Positions 1 to 7,367 of a DNA stretch of 12,894 bases are shown piece after piece. The translations under genes were made by a program, and so were the position numbers. The notes under the pieces were generated by a model, which saw nothing but the letters and a program-made list of their open reading frames with translations, ran no database searches and was not told the DNA's origin. Origin of the DNA: Saccoglossus kowalevskii (Eukaryota; Hemichordata; Enteropneusta; Harrimaniidae); the NCBI RefSeq assembly GCF_000003605.2, contig NW_003107089.1, positions 735,211 through 748,104 on the forward strand, read 5' to 3'. Each line of letters opens with the position of its first letter. Within the stretch, counting starts at the first letter, position 1.

Positions 1-88
1 GGCCATGCTGTGTGGCGCGTATCGCGTGGACGGGTTTCACGTTCTCTGCACGTAATAAGCTCGGTTATTAAGCATCCTTTTTTGGGGA

Positions 89-178
89 TGCCCGGTGGCC
101 GAGGGGAAGACGTGTAGTGGCGTGAAGCTAGGCGATTAGGTGCCGTACGCGAGCGCCGGTTCAAGTCACGCACGCAGT
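89..178 (+). repeat. tRNA-like polymerase III promoter, probable SINE head or tRNA pseudogene
   Basis: An A-box match TGGCCGAGGGG lies at 96-106 and a B-box match GGTTCAAGTCA at 158-168, one base off the GGTTCRANNCC consensus. The start TGGCCGAG is typical of class II (Leu/Ser) tRNAs at positions 8-15, and the A-to-B distance of 62 bases is longer than an ordinary tRNA, as expected with a long variable arm plus some decay. It is not an intact tRNA: the seven bases before the A box do not pair with those after the T arm, and the T stem (155-159 with 167-171) has two mismatches. A small hairpin, GCATCC/GGATGC at 72-77 and 86-91, overlaps its 5' edge. The stretch from 1 to 180 is much richer in G+C and CpG than what follows. 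In animals such units usually head SINEs; no clear SINE tail or target-site duplication is visible. Confidence 0.45.
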
Positions 179-180
179 AC

Positions 181-600
181 GTATTTACTATAATTAGACA
201 TAGTCTTTACCTTGCCGTTTATTCGGTGTTATTTGCTTACTTAAATTCTGTACTGATTTGTCTCTAACGCATGCTGTTTGGTTCATTTAGTGTACTTTTT
301 GGGGGATTCAGCGGCCCTCAAAACCTAATAATACATTTACTAACACAACTAATCCATCACGAGTTTTCATGACTTTCTCGTAACGGCATGTTGGCTGTCC
401 CCTCTCTGGACACCAATAGAATATTTGCTCTTGTACTTTAGAAAGGTACTAAACACAAAAGAAAGTGTATATGGCTTAAAGTAGGTTTTATATCGTGTTA
501 TCATCTAAATAACTTTTGGAAGAATTGTAAGCAGAAAACTTTCAAATAAAAACTAGCATTCTTGTTTGCCACTGCAAAGAAGAAATAGGGGATTTTCCGT
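181..600. other. AT-rich non-coding DNA, nothing recognised
   Basis: No gene, RNA or repeat is recognised here. CpG is scarce, stops are frequent in all frames, and there is no strong hairpin. Part of it could be the unrecognised body of the SINE that may begin near position 89. Confidence 0.6.
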
Positions 601-940
601 ACAATTGCGAGATCTCGCGAGATGTATGAAAAACGCGCGTCGAACGTCTACCACAAAAATCGAACGATTTGATTTTGAACTAGAATTTCTTTATTTCGTA
701 ACTCACATCGACCGGCCGATCTTCGACAGAGGAATATTGCTTCCGAATACCCTTACTTCATCAAAATTGCCTATCATCAAATGTGGACAGCACATTATTA
801 AGCATGGAAATGTCCCCCAAAATACTTCGCGTTTGTCGAATCCCACGCGATGTTTGACGCCAATACGACGCTATGACCTTTGTTTGTCCTGTTTTTACGT
901 TCGATTTCACGCATAACGCGTGATTCTCACAGTGAACGGA
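601..940. promoter_or_regulatory. CpG-dense patch with TCTCGCGAGA motif
   Basis: About 29 CpG dinucleotides were counted by hand in these ~340 bases, against roughly one or two per 60 bases on either side. At 607-623 two 12-bp palindromes overlap: GCGAGATCTCGC (607-618) and ATCTCGCGAGAT (612-623). The inner TCTCGCGAGA (613-622) is the motif bound in vertebrates by BANP and linked to CpG-island promoters; whether an invertebrate factor uses it here is inference. Open frames on both strands (566-916 plus, 761-994 minus) follow from the lower stop density of this composition. Neither translation is recognised, and the plus frame opens at TTG, not ATG. It could be a promoter, a first exon, or a fragment of an old CpG-rich repeat. 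Confidence 0.35.
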
Positions 941-1360
941 AAATGGTCTATTGGGTTGTTGGAAAATCTTGAACATGTGTGGTTCAACGACCACAGCGCT
1001 TTAATCCTGTTTACATACAAGCCAGTTGTTAGTTCTTGTTTTCAAAGTTGTGATTAATTAGCTATAGTATGCATTGTTTGTTATGCATGAAATTTTAAAT
1101 AAAACACAGAGCCATACCGTAGTAATAAGTTACCAAACATTGTCGCCAACGATCCGAACCAACTGATGGTTCTGTTTTATTTTGAATTTTATTATTTTGT
1201 GTTTACTGTTAAATATACGTGAATTGTACATTTCAATGTTGATTGGTATATTTGTTTGGAGTAGTTTACAACTAATTAACTTAGCAGTAAATGACTTACA
1301 TTGTTTGTTGACGGGTATTGACATGCTAGATATATTATTATGATCCAGATTCGAAATCGT
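941..1360. other. AT-rich non-coding DNA, nothing recognised
   Basis: CpG drops back to the background level. The minus-strand open frames that touch this stretch (1130-1324, 1276-1521) are short and their translations are unremarkable. No strong inverted repeat or splice-site pair was found. Confidence 0.6.
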
Positions 1361-1395
1361 AGTTCAAATTTGAACTCGCAATTTGGTTCCAAATT
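1361..1395. repeat. Two adjacent palindromes
   Basis: AGTTCAAATTTGAACT at 1361-1376 is a perfect 16-bp palindrome. Four bases later AATTTGG and CCAAATT (1380-1386, 1389-1395) form 7-bp arms around TT. The first can be read as an inverted pair of AGTTCA, a nuclear-receptor half-site variant, four bases apart; that reading is inference. A single 16-bp palindrome is expected about 0.5 times by chance in a window of this size and composition, so only the close pairing is notable. Confidence 0.35.
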
Positions 1396-1505
1396 CCAAA
1401 TACAATTCCGCGGTACTCTCACGTGTGGAGTTGTACATGTTACTTCGATTTGGTTGATTATGCTATGCCGGCAACATGACACGATGTAATGGCATACATA
1501 CTCCA

Positions 1506-1530
1506 TGAACATGCTAAGCACGCATGTTCA
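1506..1530. promoter_or_regulatory. 9-bp inverted repeat resembling a p53-family site
   Basis: TGAACATGC (1506-1514) and GCATGTTCA (1522-1530) are perfect inverted copies around seven bases. Read against the p53/p63/p73 consensus RRRCWWGYYY, the decamers GAACATGCTA (1507-1516) and ACGCATGTTC (1520-1529) each have one mismatch and are three bases apart, with both CATG cores intact. The shape matches known p53-family response elements, but the match could be chance because 9-bp inverted repeats are expected a few times in a window this size. Confidence 0.25.
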
Positions 1531-1676
1531 ACAACGGTGTATGTTCGAGTCAATGATACTTCCTGTCTCCATAATAGGTAGCATTGCGGCGCAGTTAAGT
1601 CGCATCCGTCACGGTACTCACATTTATAGAGTCATCTGATGTATTTTCAGGAATCTGGGATTGTGACTGTTATTAG

Positions 1677-1684
1677 TGACGTCA
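1677..1684. promoter_or_regulatory. Full cAMP-response element
   Basis: TGACGTCA, the full CREB/ATF consensus, lies inside the 10-bp palindrome GTGACGTCAC (1676-1685). The 8-mer is expected about 0.13 times by chance in the window, and a second copy is at 7330-7337. No TATA box or transcribed unit next to it is evident. Confidence 0.35.
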
Positions 1685-1707
1685 CCAGTGAGTGGATATT
1701 GCCATGA

Positions 1708-1830
1708 TTAGAATTGTCATGGTTAGAACATGGACAGTCGTAATTAGAACACAGTTATGCAAGTACGTATATGTGTCCTTGACGTCGAAAGGAACATCGC
1801 ATAACGTAAGTTCTTGAATTAGAACATCGC
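1708..1830 (+). repeat. Degenerate direct repeats of TTAGAACA
   Basis: TTAGAACA occurs at 1723-1730, 1744-1751 and 1819-1826, with a related TTAGAATTG starting at 1708. GAACATCGCA also occurs twice (1792 and 1822). Spacing is irregular, so this is not a clean tandem array. The core TTAGAAC also appears singly near 6203, 10487 and 11495. It may be a decayed repeat family or a chance cluster. Confidence 0.3.
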
Positions 1831-3440
1831 ACACGCGGCAAATGAGCGATATTTTCGTAATGTCCTGCAGTTGTGCATACTTGTTTTTTCATTCCACATT
1901 AAATTTGCAACATTTCAAATTTAATAAACAGAATGCACGAGGTTTACCATATTGAATTAATTTGGATATAAAGTTGAAAAACAAAAGAGTGCAGATAAAT
2001 AATATTTAGCAGTAAAAACACTAACTGTACAGATAGTTTATTATTCCATCAACCCAAATTCCAGAGAGTGTAATTTTAACAATCACGAATCACTACGTAG
2101 CTAAACAAAGGTTGCAAAAGTAAAATTACGATGTAAATATTATTTTGTTTTTGTCTAAAATGTGCTTACTTTCCCTGCAATCATCAACGTAAGTTGTGTT
2201 GCGAACATAACACACTACGAACTCAATTAAATTATTTAGGGTCGTTCAGATTTTGAGAGTAATCGCTTAGATGGATCCTAAACATCACTTGCCATCACTA
2301 TTACTCGATTCCGCAGATTGTATTCATTATCCACTTGTGACTACACTTGTGTCTACATCAGTTCACGATTGCCCAATAAACCAATCGCCGTTTTGTAATG
2401 TACATATCAGTCATAAATGCAGAGGGCAATCTTAACTGAGTGGGTCGTTCTGGCAATAAAATACTAAACTTTATAATTATTTGTACAGAAATATATTCTG
2501 CATGTGATTCAAGACGTCAGAGATTCGTATTGCGCATGTCCGTCTAGTCACTGTATTGCATTGCATCAATAAACAAACAATAATAACAATAATACACAAA
2601 AAACATCATCCATGCATGTCTGACACTTGCCTAGCTTTATCGTACACACGTGTTGAATCATCAACCTATGTTTCAAGTTTGACATTCAACACGACTTTTA
2701 TGAGCCTATCAAAAATACACGACACCATAGGCACATGAACCACCATACCCGCTTCTCATTCATACGATAATCAATGTACGTTCAGTGAATGAACTCAAAT
2801 ACAATTTATAATCACAATTATGTTGAACTGCAACAAAATTAGGTATGTTACAAAAATGTGGTCGTATCTCTCTAGAGTGAATATATCACTTTGCTACTAG
2901 AGAACATATGGTAAGAGCAGGTAAAAAAATATATTGAATAATTAATAAAATACCGCATTTTTAATGGGTTTCTCAAATTAATAACAATAAACAAACATAA
3001 ATACCTGCTAACAAAAGATATATAATGTTATATAACTTAGTGTAACTATTACAACCGTACTGTTAATGATTTGCGAAATGGAATGAATGTTGGGGTAGAT
3101 GTAATAATACTTACATATTGTGAACATAACAATATGTTGTGCCTTATATTAAAACACAAATACACACTTACACTTGTTCGTTACACTTGGGAAAACTGGT
3201 TACAGGATGGAAATCCAGTTCAGTTTCAGTTGGTCTATAGATTGTGACTTGCAGGATAATTTTCGTCAGAAAACGTGTTGATGAAAAAGGTCATATATTT
3301 GTTTATCGCACTCAGAGAATTAAACATAATAAGATAATTATATGGATAGTCGTATTCCCCTATTAAAAATGAGAATAGTCCTGCCTGTAATTAATTAAAC
3401 CGATCGATTAAAATAGATACTATGAGTTTACGATTAAAAT
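1831..3440. other. AT-rich non-coding DNA with small repeats
   Basis: No gene is recognised. Visible structures are a 10-bp inverted repeat ATTAAATTTG/CAAATTTAAT (1898-1907, 1916-1925); a tandem pair of the 12-mer CACTTGTGACTA/CACTTGTGTCTA with one difference (2332-2355); TTACACTTG repeated 13 bases apart (3168 and 3181); and a 9-bp inverted repeat ACATATTGT/ACAATATGT (3113-3121, 3129-3137). Inverted repeats of 9-10 bp are expected about one to four times by chance in this window. The 60-codon frame at 2556-2738 has no supporting features. Confidence 0.55.
2649..2693. repeat. 10-bp inverted repeat, 25-base loop
   Basis: CGTGTTGAAT (2649-2658) and ATTCAACACG (2684-2693) pair perfectly. The loop adds no further stem. 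It is less AT-rich than most local inverted repeats but is at about the length where one example per window is expected by chance. Confidence 0.35.
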
Positions 3441-4160
3441 AAAGTCTTACCTCAATGAATTGAGTGAATAAAAGTTTGCCCATTGCTTTTATTACGTGGA
3501 TGAACAAAACGAGTATTGCAGTAAATATACAATTATATCGTGTTAGAGAAAATAAACATACGAGTCACACTACAATTCAACTTTGCAATTATATAAATTA
3601 TTGCAACATTAATAATAAACATAACAGGTTTAATATGTCTACACGGTGGCAATGGTGGCAATGATTGCAGGCAGTTTAATATTTTGAGTTTGAAAACACA
3701 TTCCAACTATTAACACACAAAGAGCAACAGTGAGAGAGTAAATTATACATGCTAACAGACAGACAAGTCGATAGGATGGTTGGCGATCCGTTCCGCTTGG
3801 GTAGTACCATGGTAATGGTAGGACATACTCAAAAACAAAATAGTAACTTTAGGCACACACTCAATACAAATTAATAAAATGAGATATGTCCGAGATTTTG
3901 ACTCAAAGATTTGCTGGAAGATACATTTTGCGCAAAGCTACGGCCAAATATTTTCCGGCCGTTGTCATGGCAGCAATAAGACTGAACTATTTTTTTTAAT
4001 TTTACCACCTAATTTTGTCACTTCTCAGAAAATAAACCTTTCATCTTTTATCTTCCAAATATTCAGATCAAGATCTGATGGGAGTTAGTCCAAATTTATA
4101 GACATATTATAGACATACGTAATACGTACATGATAAAGTTATTTTTTTTAAAACTTTATT
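3441..4160. other. Non-coding DNA with minor repeats and a minus-strand donor-like site
   Basis: On the minus strand a GAG/GTAAGA splice-donor match has its intron starting at 3450, and the frame leading into it is open for only about 38 codons. Other features are a two-copy 9-mer GGTGGCAAT (3645-3662), the palindrome TACCATGGTA (3805-3814), ACGGCC/GGCCGT arms around 11 bases (3940-3962), TCAGATC/GATCTGA arms around AA (4063-4078) and ATAAAGTT/AACTTTAT arms (4133-4159). No protein or RNA gene is recognised. Confidence 0.5.
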
Positions 4161-4170
4161 GCCTCAACAT

Positions 4171-4183
4171 TTTGGCGGGAAAA
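4171..4183 (+). promoter_or_regulatory. Consensus E2F/DP site
   Basis: TTTGGCGGGAAAA matches the E2F/DP consensus (TTTSGCGSGAAA type) at every core position. E2F/DP is conserved across animals and plants and controls S-phase genes. In DNA with this composition the core 12-mer TTTGGCGGGAAA is expected about 0.001 times in the window, although many motifs were considered. No cell-cycle gene is recognised nearby. Confidence 0.4.
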
Positions 4184-4271
4184 AGTACTTCAATAATATG
4201 AGTAATTATTTTATTTAGATCTGCTATGTAAGCCTTACACCATCATCGTATTGGACATTTATACTCACTAG

Positions 4272-4281
4272 AACTTACCTG
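4272..4281 (-). other. Perfect consensus splice donor on the minus strand
   Basis: The minus strand reads CCCCAG/GTAAGTT, with the exon ending at 4279 and the intron beginning at 4278. CAGGTAAGT is the full metazoan donor consensus and is expected about 0.08 times by chance on both strands of the window. The minus-strand frame leading into it is open for about 33 codons, with TATAG- and TCATAG-type acceptors nearby, but no exon can be delimited with confidence. It could end a non-coding first exon or be a decoy. Confidence 0.25.
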
Positions 4282-4283
4282 GG

Positions 4284-4790
4284 GGTTTACTCTGCTCGAA
4301 ATACATACTATAATCTTGGCATGATGTCTATGAACATGTTTTGTTATAAAAAAAGTTCACCCAGCAGCAGTTTAATGGTTTTTCAACCCCAAACAAAAGC
4401 AAAGTACAAACGTCTGTCATTCATGTCTATCAACGCGGGTAAGAGTTCGCCTACATATAAAACCCTCACAATGATACGTCGAATGGTGCCATCCTAGTTA
4501 CATCAATGACGCTAATTACGTGTCACAGCGGTTAGTATGCAATAATGTGACGGAACTAGGTCGAGGTGGGGTCGGATAACACGCATTTCCATCTCGATAT
4601 TTCCGCTCATTCACACTTCGCTTATATGGCAGAACTGGACCAATGATTGAGTCATAAATGAGCAAATCAGAAAACAGAGATGAAATTGAGGTCGTACGTA
4701 AAAAGATTATTTTTTATACTGTGTGGTATTTCAAAGTATTCCTGTTAAAATTAAACATTTAAATATTATAGTAAATTACACTAATTATAT
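4284..4790. other. Non-coding DNA with scattered promoter-like motifs
   Basis: A TATAAAA match lies at 4456-4462 in slightly G+C-richer context, a CCAAT at 4640 and an AP-1 site TGAGTCA at 4648-4654. None lines up with a coding exon, and TATA matches are weak evidence in AT-rich DNA. No gene is recognised. Confidence 0.45.
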
Positions 4791-4793
4791 TTT

Positions 4794-4844
4794 GTAGTGT
4801 TCAAACATAGACACTACCTTTTAAATCCATTTACAGTGGATTTA
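4794..4844. repeat. Two adjacent hairpins
   Basis: GTAGTGT/ACACTAC (4794-4800, 4811-4817) encloses a 10-base loop, and four bases later TAAATCCA/TGGATTTA (4822-4829, 4837-4844) encloses a 7-base loop. Each is unremarkable alone; the back-to-back arrangement is the only notable point. Confidence 0.4.
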
Positions 4845-5220
4845 TTTACTGCGCAATTATATATATTTATTATTGTTGATTTCTGCTTGTCAAGGCAAAA
4901 GCAATACGTCTTATAAGTTAAACGCATAATAAGGTATTAGGATGCATCACATATGAACGCTGAATGGTTGGATTAAGGTAACGTTTTGCTCGGAGGATTC
5001 AAGGCGGCTTCCTACATAAACTAAATAACGAACAGGCAAAATAATACAATTTGTAGTATATTAACACGTGTACGTCATCTGGTCGATATGTAATTTTGCC
5101 CGAGCGCTTGCTTTAAACAAATGGTAATATCGATTAACACAATACCATGCTTTATATTCGCTTTAGTCGGGAGTGAGCGCTGAATAGATGAAAGAGAGAT
5201 AACGTGTAGATGCATGCTAA
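4845..5220. other. AT-rich non-coding DNA, nothing recognised
   Basis: Only short elements are visible, such as ACACGTGT near 5066 and ATGGTA/TACCAT arms near 5121-5149. No gene, RNA or mobile element is recognised. Confidence 0.55.
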
Positions 5221-5228
5221 ATTAGGGA

Positions 5229-5272
5229 ACTTCCGGAATGCAGGGATGAAGAAAAAAGCCAATTTTGCCAAT
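5229..5272. promoter_or_regulatory. ETS site near a double CCAAT box
   Basis: The minus strand reads CCGGAAGT (5229-5236), an ETS/GABP consensus, within the palindrome TTCCGGAA (5231-5238). About 20 bases on, GCCAAT occurs twice three bases apart (5258-5263, 5267-5272), as in NF-Y boxes on the plus strand. ETS plus CCAAT is common in TATA-less animal promoters. No first exon can be assigned; the minus-strand frame 5152-5382 covers the sites but is probably chance. Confidence 0.25.
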
Positions 5273-5476
5273 GCATGCGTCAGAACAGTGACTAGAACAA
5301 AAGGTACATAACATGTACGAACATGTAACACATCAGGATATGACGCTAAGAATGTAATTATCAGCAACTGATCACACATCAAATGTTTCTACCGTTAATA
5401 AACCGCTCAACGATTTACAGCACTGAAGGGCAACGATTAAAAAAAAACGCTGAATGTGATTGTATTTTATTTCCAG

Positions 5477-5642
5477 AAAACACAATAAATTAAATCTGTG
5501 GGTTATAGAGGACCACGTTCGAGACCTTGCAGTGATTGATGTTACAGGTTGTAATCACATACTGCCAACATTAATTGAAATATTACCCTTTCCATTGGTG
5601 TTAATTATGCAGCGACCTGCACATGTAACATTTCGTAATTGA
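5477..5642 (+). other. Splice-acceptor match followed by an open frame
   Basis: A good acceptor, TATTTTATTTCCAG, ends at 5476. One frame downstream of it stays open for about 55 codons to a TGA at 5640-5642. It could be a terminal exon, but the peptide is not recognised, 55 codons is well within chance, no donor partner is visible upstream, and no polyadenylation signal lies close after the stop (AATAAA first appears near 5895). Confidence 0.12.
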
Positions 5643-5780
5643 AGTAGCTGTAATAATAAGTAATTTCCCATTATTTTTAAATACTTTAGGCAAACTATAA
5701 GTCAAACGGGTTCTGGTAGGTTTTTGCGAAGAAGATTTGCATTGATTGTATTACTTTTGCATGCATTTAGCTTATTACAA

Positions 5781-5853
5781 TTTTTATTATTACGTGTGCT
5801 CTTCCATTATTATTTCAAGTAATCATCAGAGAACACGTGATCAATAATAAGAA
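5781..5853. repeat. 73-base imperfect hairpin
   Basis: The left arm 5781-5802 pairs with the right arm 5828-5853 around a 25-base loop. From the loop outward there are 10 pairs in 11 positions (one G/A mismatch at 5798/5832), then a four-base bulge GATC at 5839-5842, then 11 pairs including one wobble. The right arm carries CACGTGATC. The size, arms of about 22 bases and loop are within the range of a microRNA precursor, but no known mature microRNA is recognised, and a decayed inverted-repeat element is equally possible. A looser palindrome centred on TGCATGCA near 5759-5766 lies just upstream. Confidence 0.4.
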
Positions 5854-6343
5854 ACGCTAACTCTGCCTAGAGAGTGAGAGTCACAATTGTTCGTAAATAA
5901 ATTCAACATGAACCGACAAACGAGAACATGCATTTTTTTAGCAGTGGGTCCATAGCTCTTCGTTTACCAGTCATTTGTCTTTGTGATGATTTTTTCGTAA
6001 CTTCTTATACGTTTGGCGTCATTAAATTTGTTATTTTCAGATATAAGAATATTTATCGACAAAGAATAGATTTGGTTCTTCCCATACACTTTCGGAACAC
6101 AAGCGTGCGACGCCAAATGGCATCGCAAATAAAAGTCGATAAAAGTACACCATCTTCATATAGCACGCAATAGAAATCAATTCGCTAAATGACGTCTTTG
6201 TATTAGAACTTCTTCCGTAAAGTAGAACAGCTAAAACGCCGGCAATTAGTCGTCTGCTACTACTAGTATTTTGCTAAGAACTTTTACGTGACATTTACTA
6301 TTGTTGTCTATTTTCCCTGCACCTTACATGCATGGAAAGACAT
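5854..6343. other. Non-coding DNA with two acceptor-like sites
   Basis: Splice-acceptor matches with good pyrimidine tracts end at 5944 (TTTTTTTAGCAG) and 6040 (TTGTTATTTTCAG). The plus frame 5928-6173 crosses both and ends at 6173; after 6040 it reads a polar, K/R/S/T-rich tail of about 44 residues that I do not recognise. TGACGTC, one base short of a CRE, lies at 6190-6196. Without a donor or homology these are not called as exons. Confidence 0.4.
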
Positions 6344-6580
6344 TTATTTGTTATCGTCTCTCACAAAACTGTGAGCAGTATACTCGTGCATCTGAAGTAG
6401 ACAACGAGTAGTTCGCTTTACGGGAGTATCCAATAAGTTATCAGGAATACCTTCTCCAGTGATGCCATATTGTCTTCGTTCGACCTGACGAAAATGACTG
6501 CCAACGGAGTTACGTGGGGTTCGGAAAAATAACATCAAACTAATGGTTTTGTCAAGGTTTTGATTTTGGTGTGAATTCAA
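6344..6580 (-). other. Open frame in a G+C-richer patch, doubtful
   Basis: This 78-codon minus-strand frame opens at TTG, not ATG. The part from about 6365 to 6545 is richer in G+C and CpG than its flanks, and its codons look less AT-driven than in other frames here. The translation is hydrophilic with several R and E residues and no motif I recognise. It could be a decayed or real exon, entered from a weak acceptor ending CCATTAG near 6544, or chance. A short hairpin CTCACA/TGTGAG (6360-6375) lies in its 3' part. Confidence 0.12.
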
Positions 6581-6847
6581 TAAATATATTATTGATTGGC
6601 GTTAGCTTCGATGGTTGTTGCGAGAAAATATTCTCCTTTTATCGATTTGCGATGCCATTTGACGACGCAGGTTTGTGTTACGGAAGTCTATGAAAGGAAA
6701 TATATATCTTCTGTGTCGATAAATATCCTAATATATGAAAATAACAATTTTAATGACACAAAATACATCAGAAATGATTAAAATACGACCCCCATCTAAA
6801 AAAGAAGAGCTTTGGACCCACAACTAGCGACCCCTGTGATATTGTGT
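6577..6847. other. AT-rich non-coding DNA
   Basis: A TCAATAA/TTATTGA inverted repeat (6577-6583, 6589-6595) is the only structure. The 61-codon plus frame at 6596-6781 has no supporting features. Confidence 0.5.
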
Positions 6848-6899
6848 CACCTGGTTCAATGACATCATAATCACGTGATTTCACCTGATAAATCACGTA
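6848..6899. promoter_or_regulatory. E-box cluster around a 12-bp palindrome
   Basis: Three E-boxes lie within 40 bases: CACCTG (6848-6853), CACGTG (6872-6877) inside the perfect palindrome AATCACGTGATT (6869-6880), and CACCTG (6882-6887). AATCACGT recurs at 6891-6898. TCACGTGA is the form preferred by USF, MITF and TFE family bHLH-zip proteins; CACCTG suits E-protein, Snail or ZEB factors. A regulatory role is inferred from clustering only. Confidence 0.3.
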
Positions 6900-7320
6900 C
6901 CTCGTAGTAGAACTTCACAAGAACGAAGAAAGAAGTCATCATCTCATCACTGAATCATGACATTTATGAGCACATACATAGTGAAAATAACTTGTCATTG
7001 TAAATTATTTTGGTATATTTTATATCTGTCCTGGGTCTGACGTAGAATCAACTATCGAACCCTGTCAAGATTAAATAAATATTGTTTATTGCAGTAACCA
7101 AGACGTGGTTAGCCATGGTGTTTTACAGATAATTGAATGTTCCCTGAATTCGTGCTATGCTGCAAATAATTTCATTACTAAACTAATTAAAAAAAATAGA
7201 CTGGTCACAGATCCCATTTTGTTTAAAGAATAATTTAATTCGTGTAACAGTGTAAATTGTTTTAATATCCGCGATAATGTGAAGCTTGTTCCAAGATATA
7301 TTGATGTCTTATATATTGCC
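6900..7320. other. AT-rich non-coding DNA
   Basis: An acceptor-like TTGTTTATTGCAG ends at 7094 and TAACCA/TGGTTA arms occur at 7095-7111. No open frame of note follows. No gene is recognised. Confidence 0.5.
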
Positions 7321-7323
7321 GGA

Positions 7324-7337
7324 CGGAAGTGACGTCA
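7324..7337 (+). promoter_or_regulatory. ETS/CRE composite site
   Basis: CGGAAGTGACGTCA joins an ETS core (CGGAAGT) directly to a full CRE (TGACGTCA at 7330-7337), sharing a T. This fused ETS-CREB/ATF arrangement is a known composite element of animal promoters. About 50 bases downstream an inverted CCAAT box (ATTGG at 7385-7389) sits in the loop of an A/T-run inverted repeat. A promoter near 7300-7400 is plausible, but no exon can be assigned. Confidence 0.4.
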
Positions 7338-7367
7338 TCGTTTGAGTAGTCCTTAACGAACGTGTAA

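Noticed and set aside
566-916. 116-codon plus-strand frame as a gene
   Set aside because: It opens at TTG, its length is near the chance maximum, the opposite strand is also open over part of it, and the translation matches no family I know. CpG-rich composition with few stops explains it.
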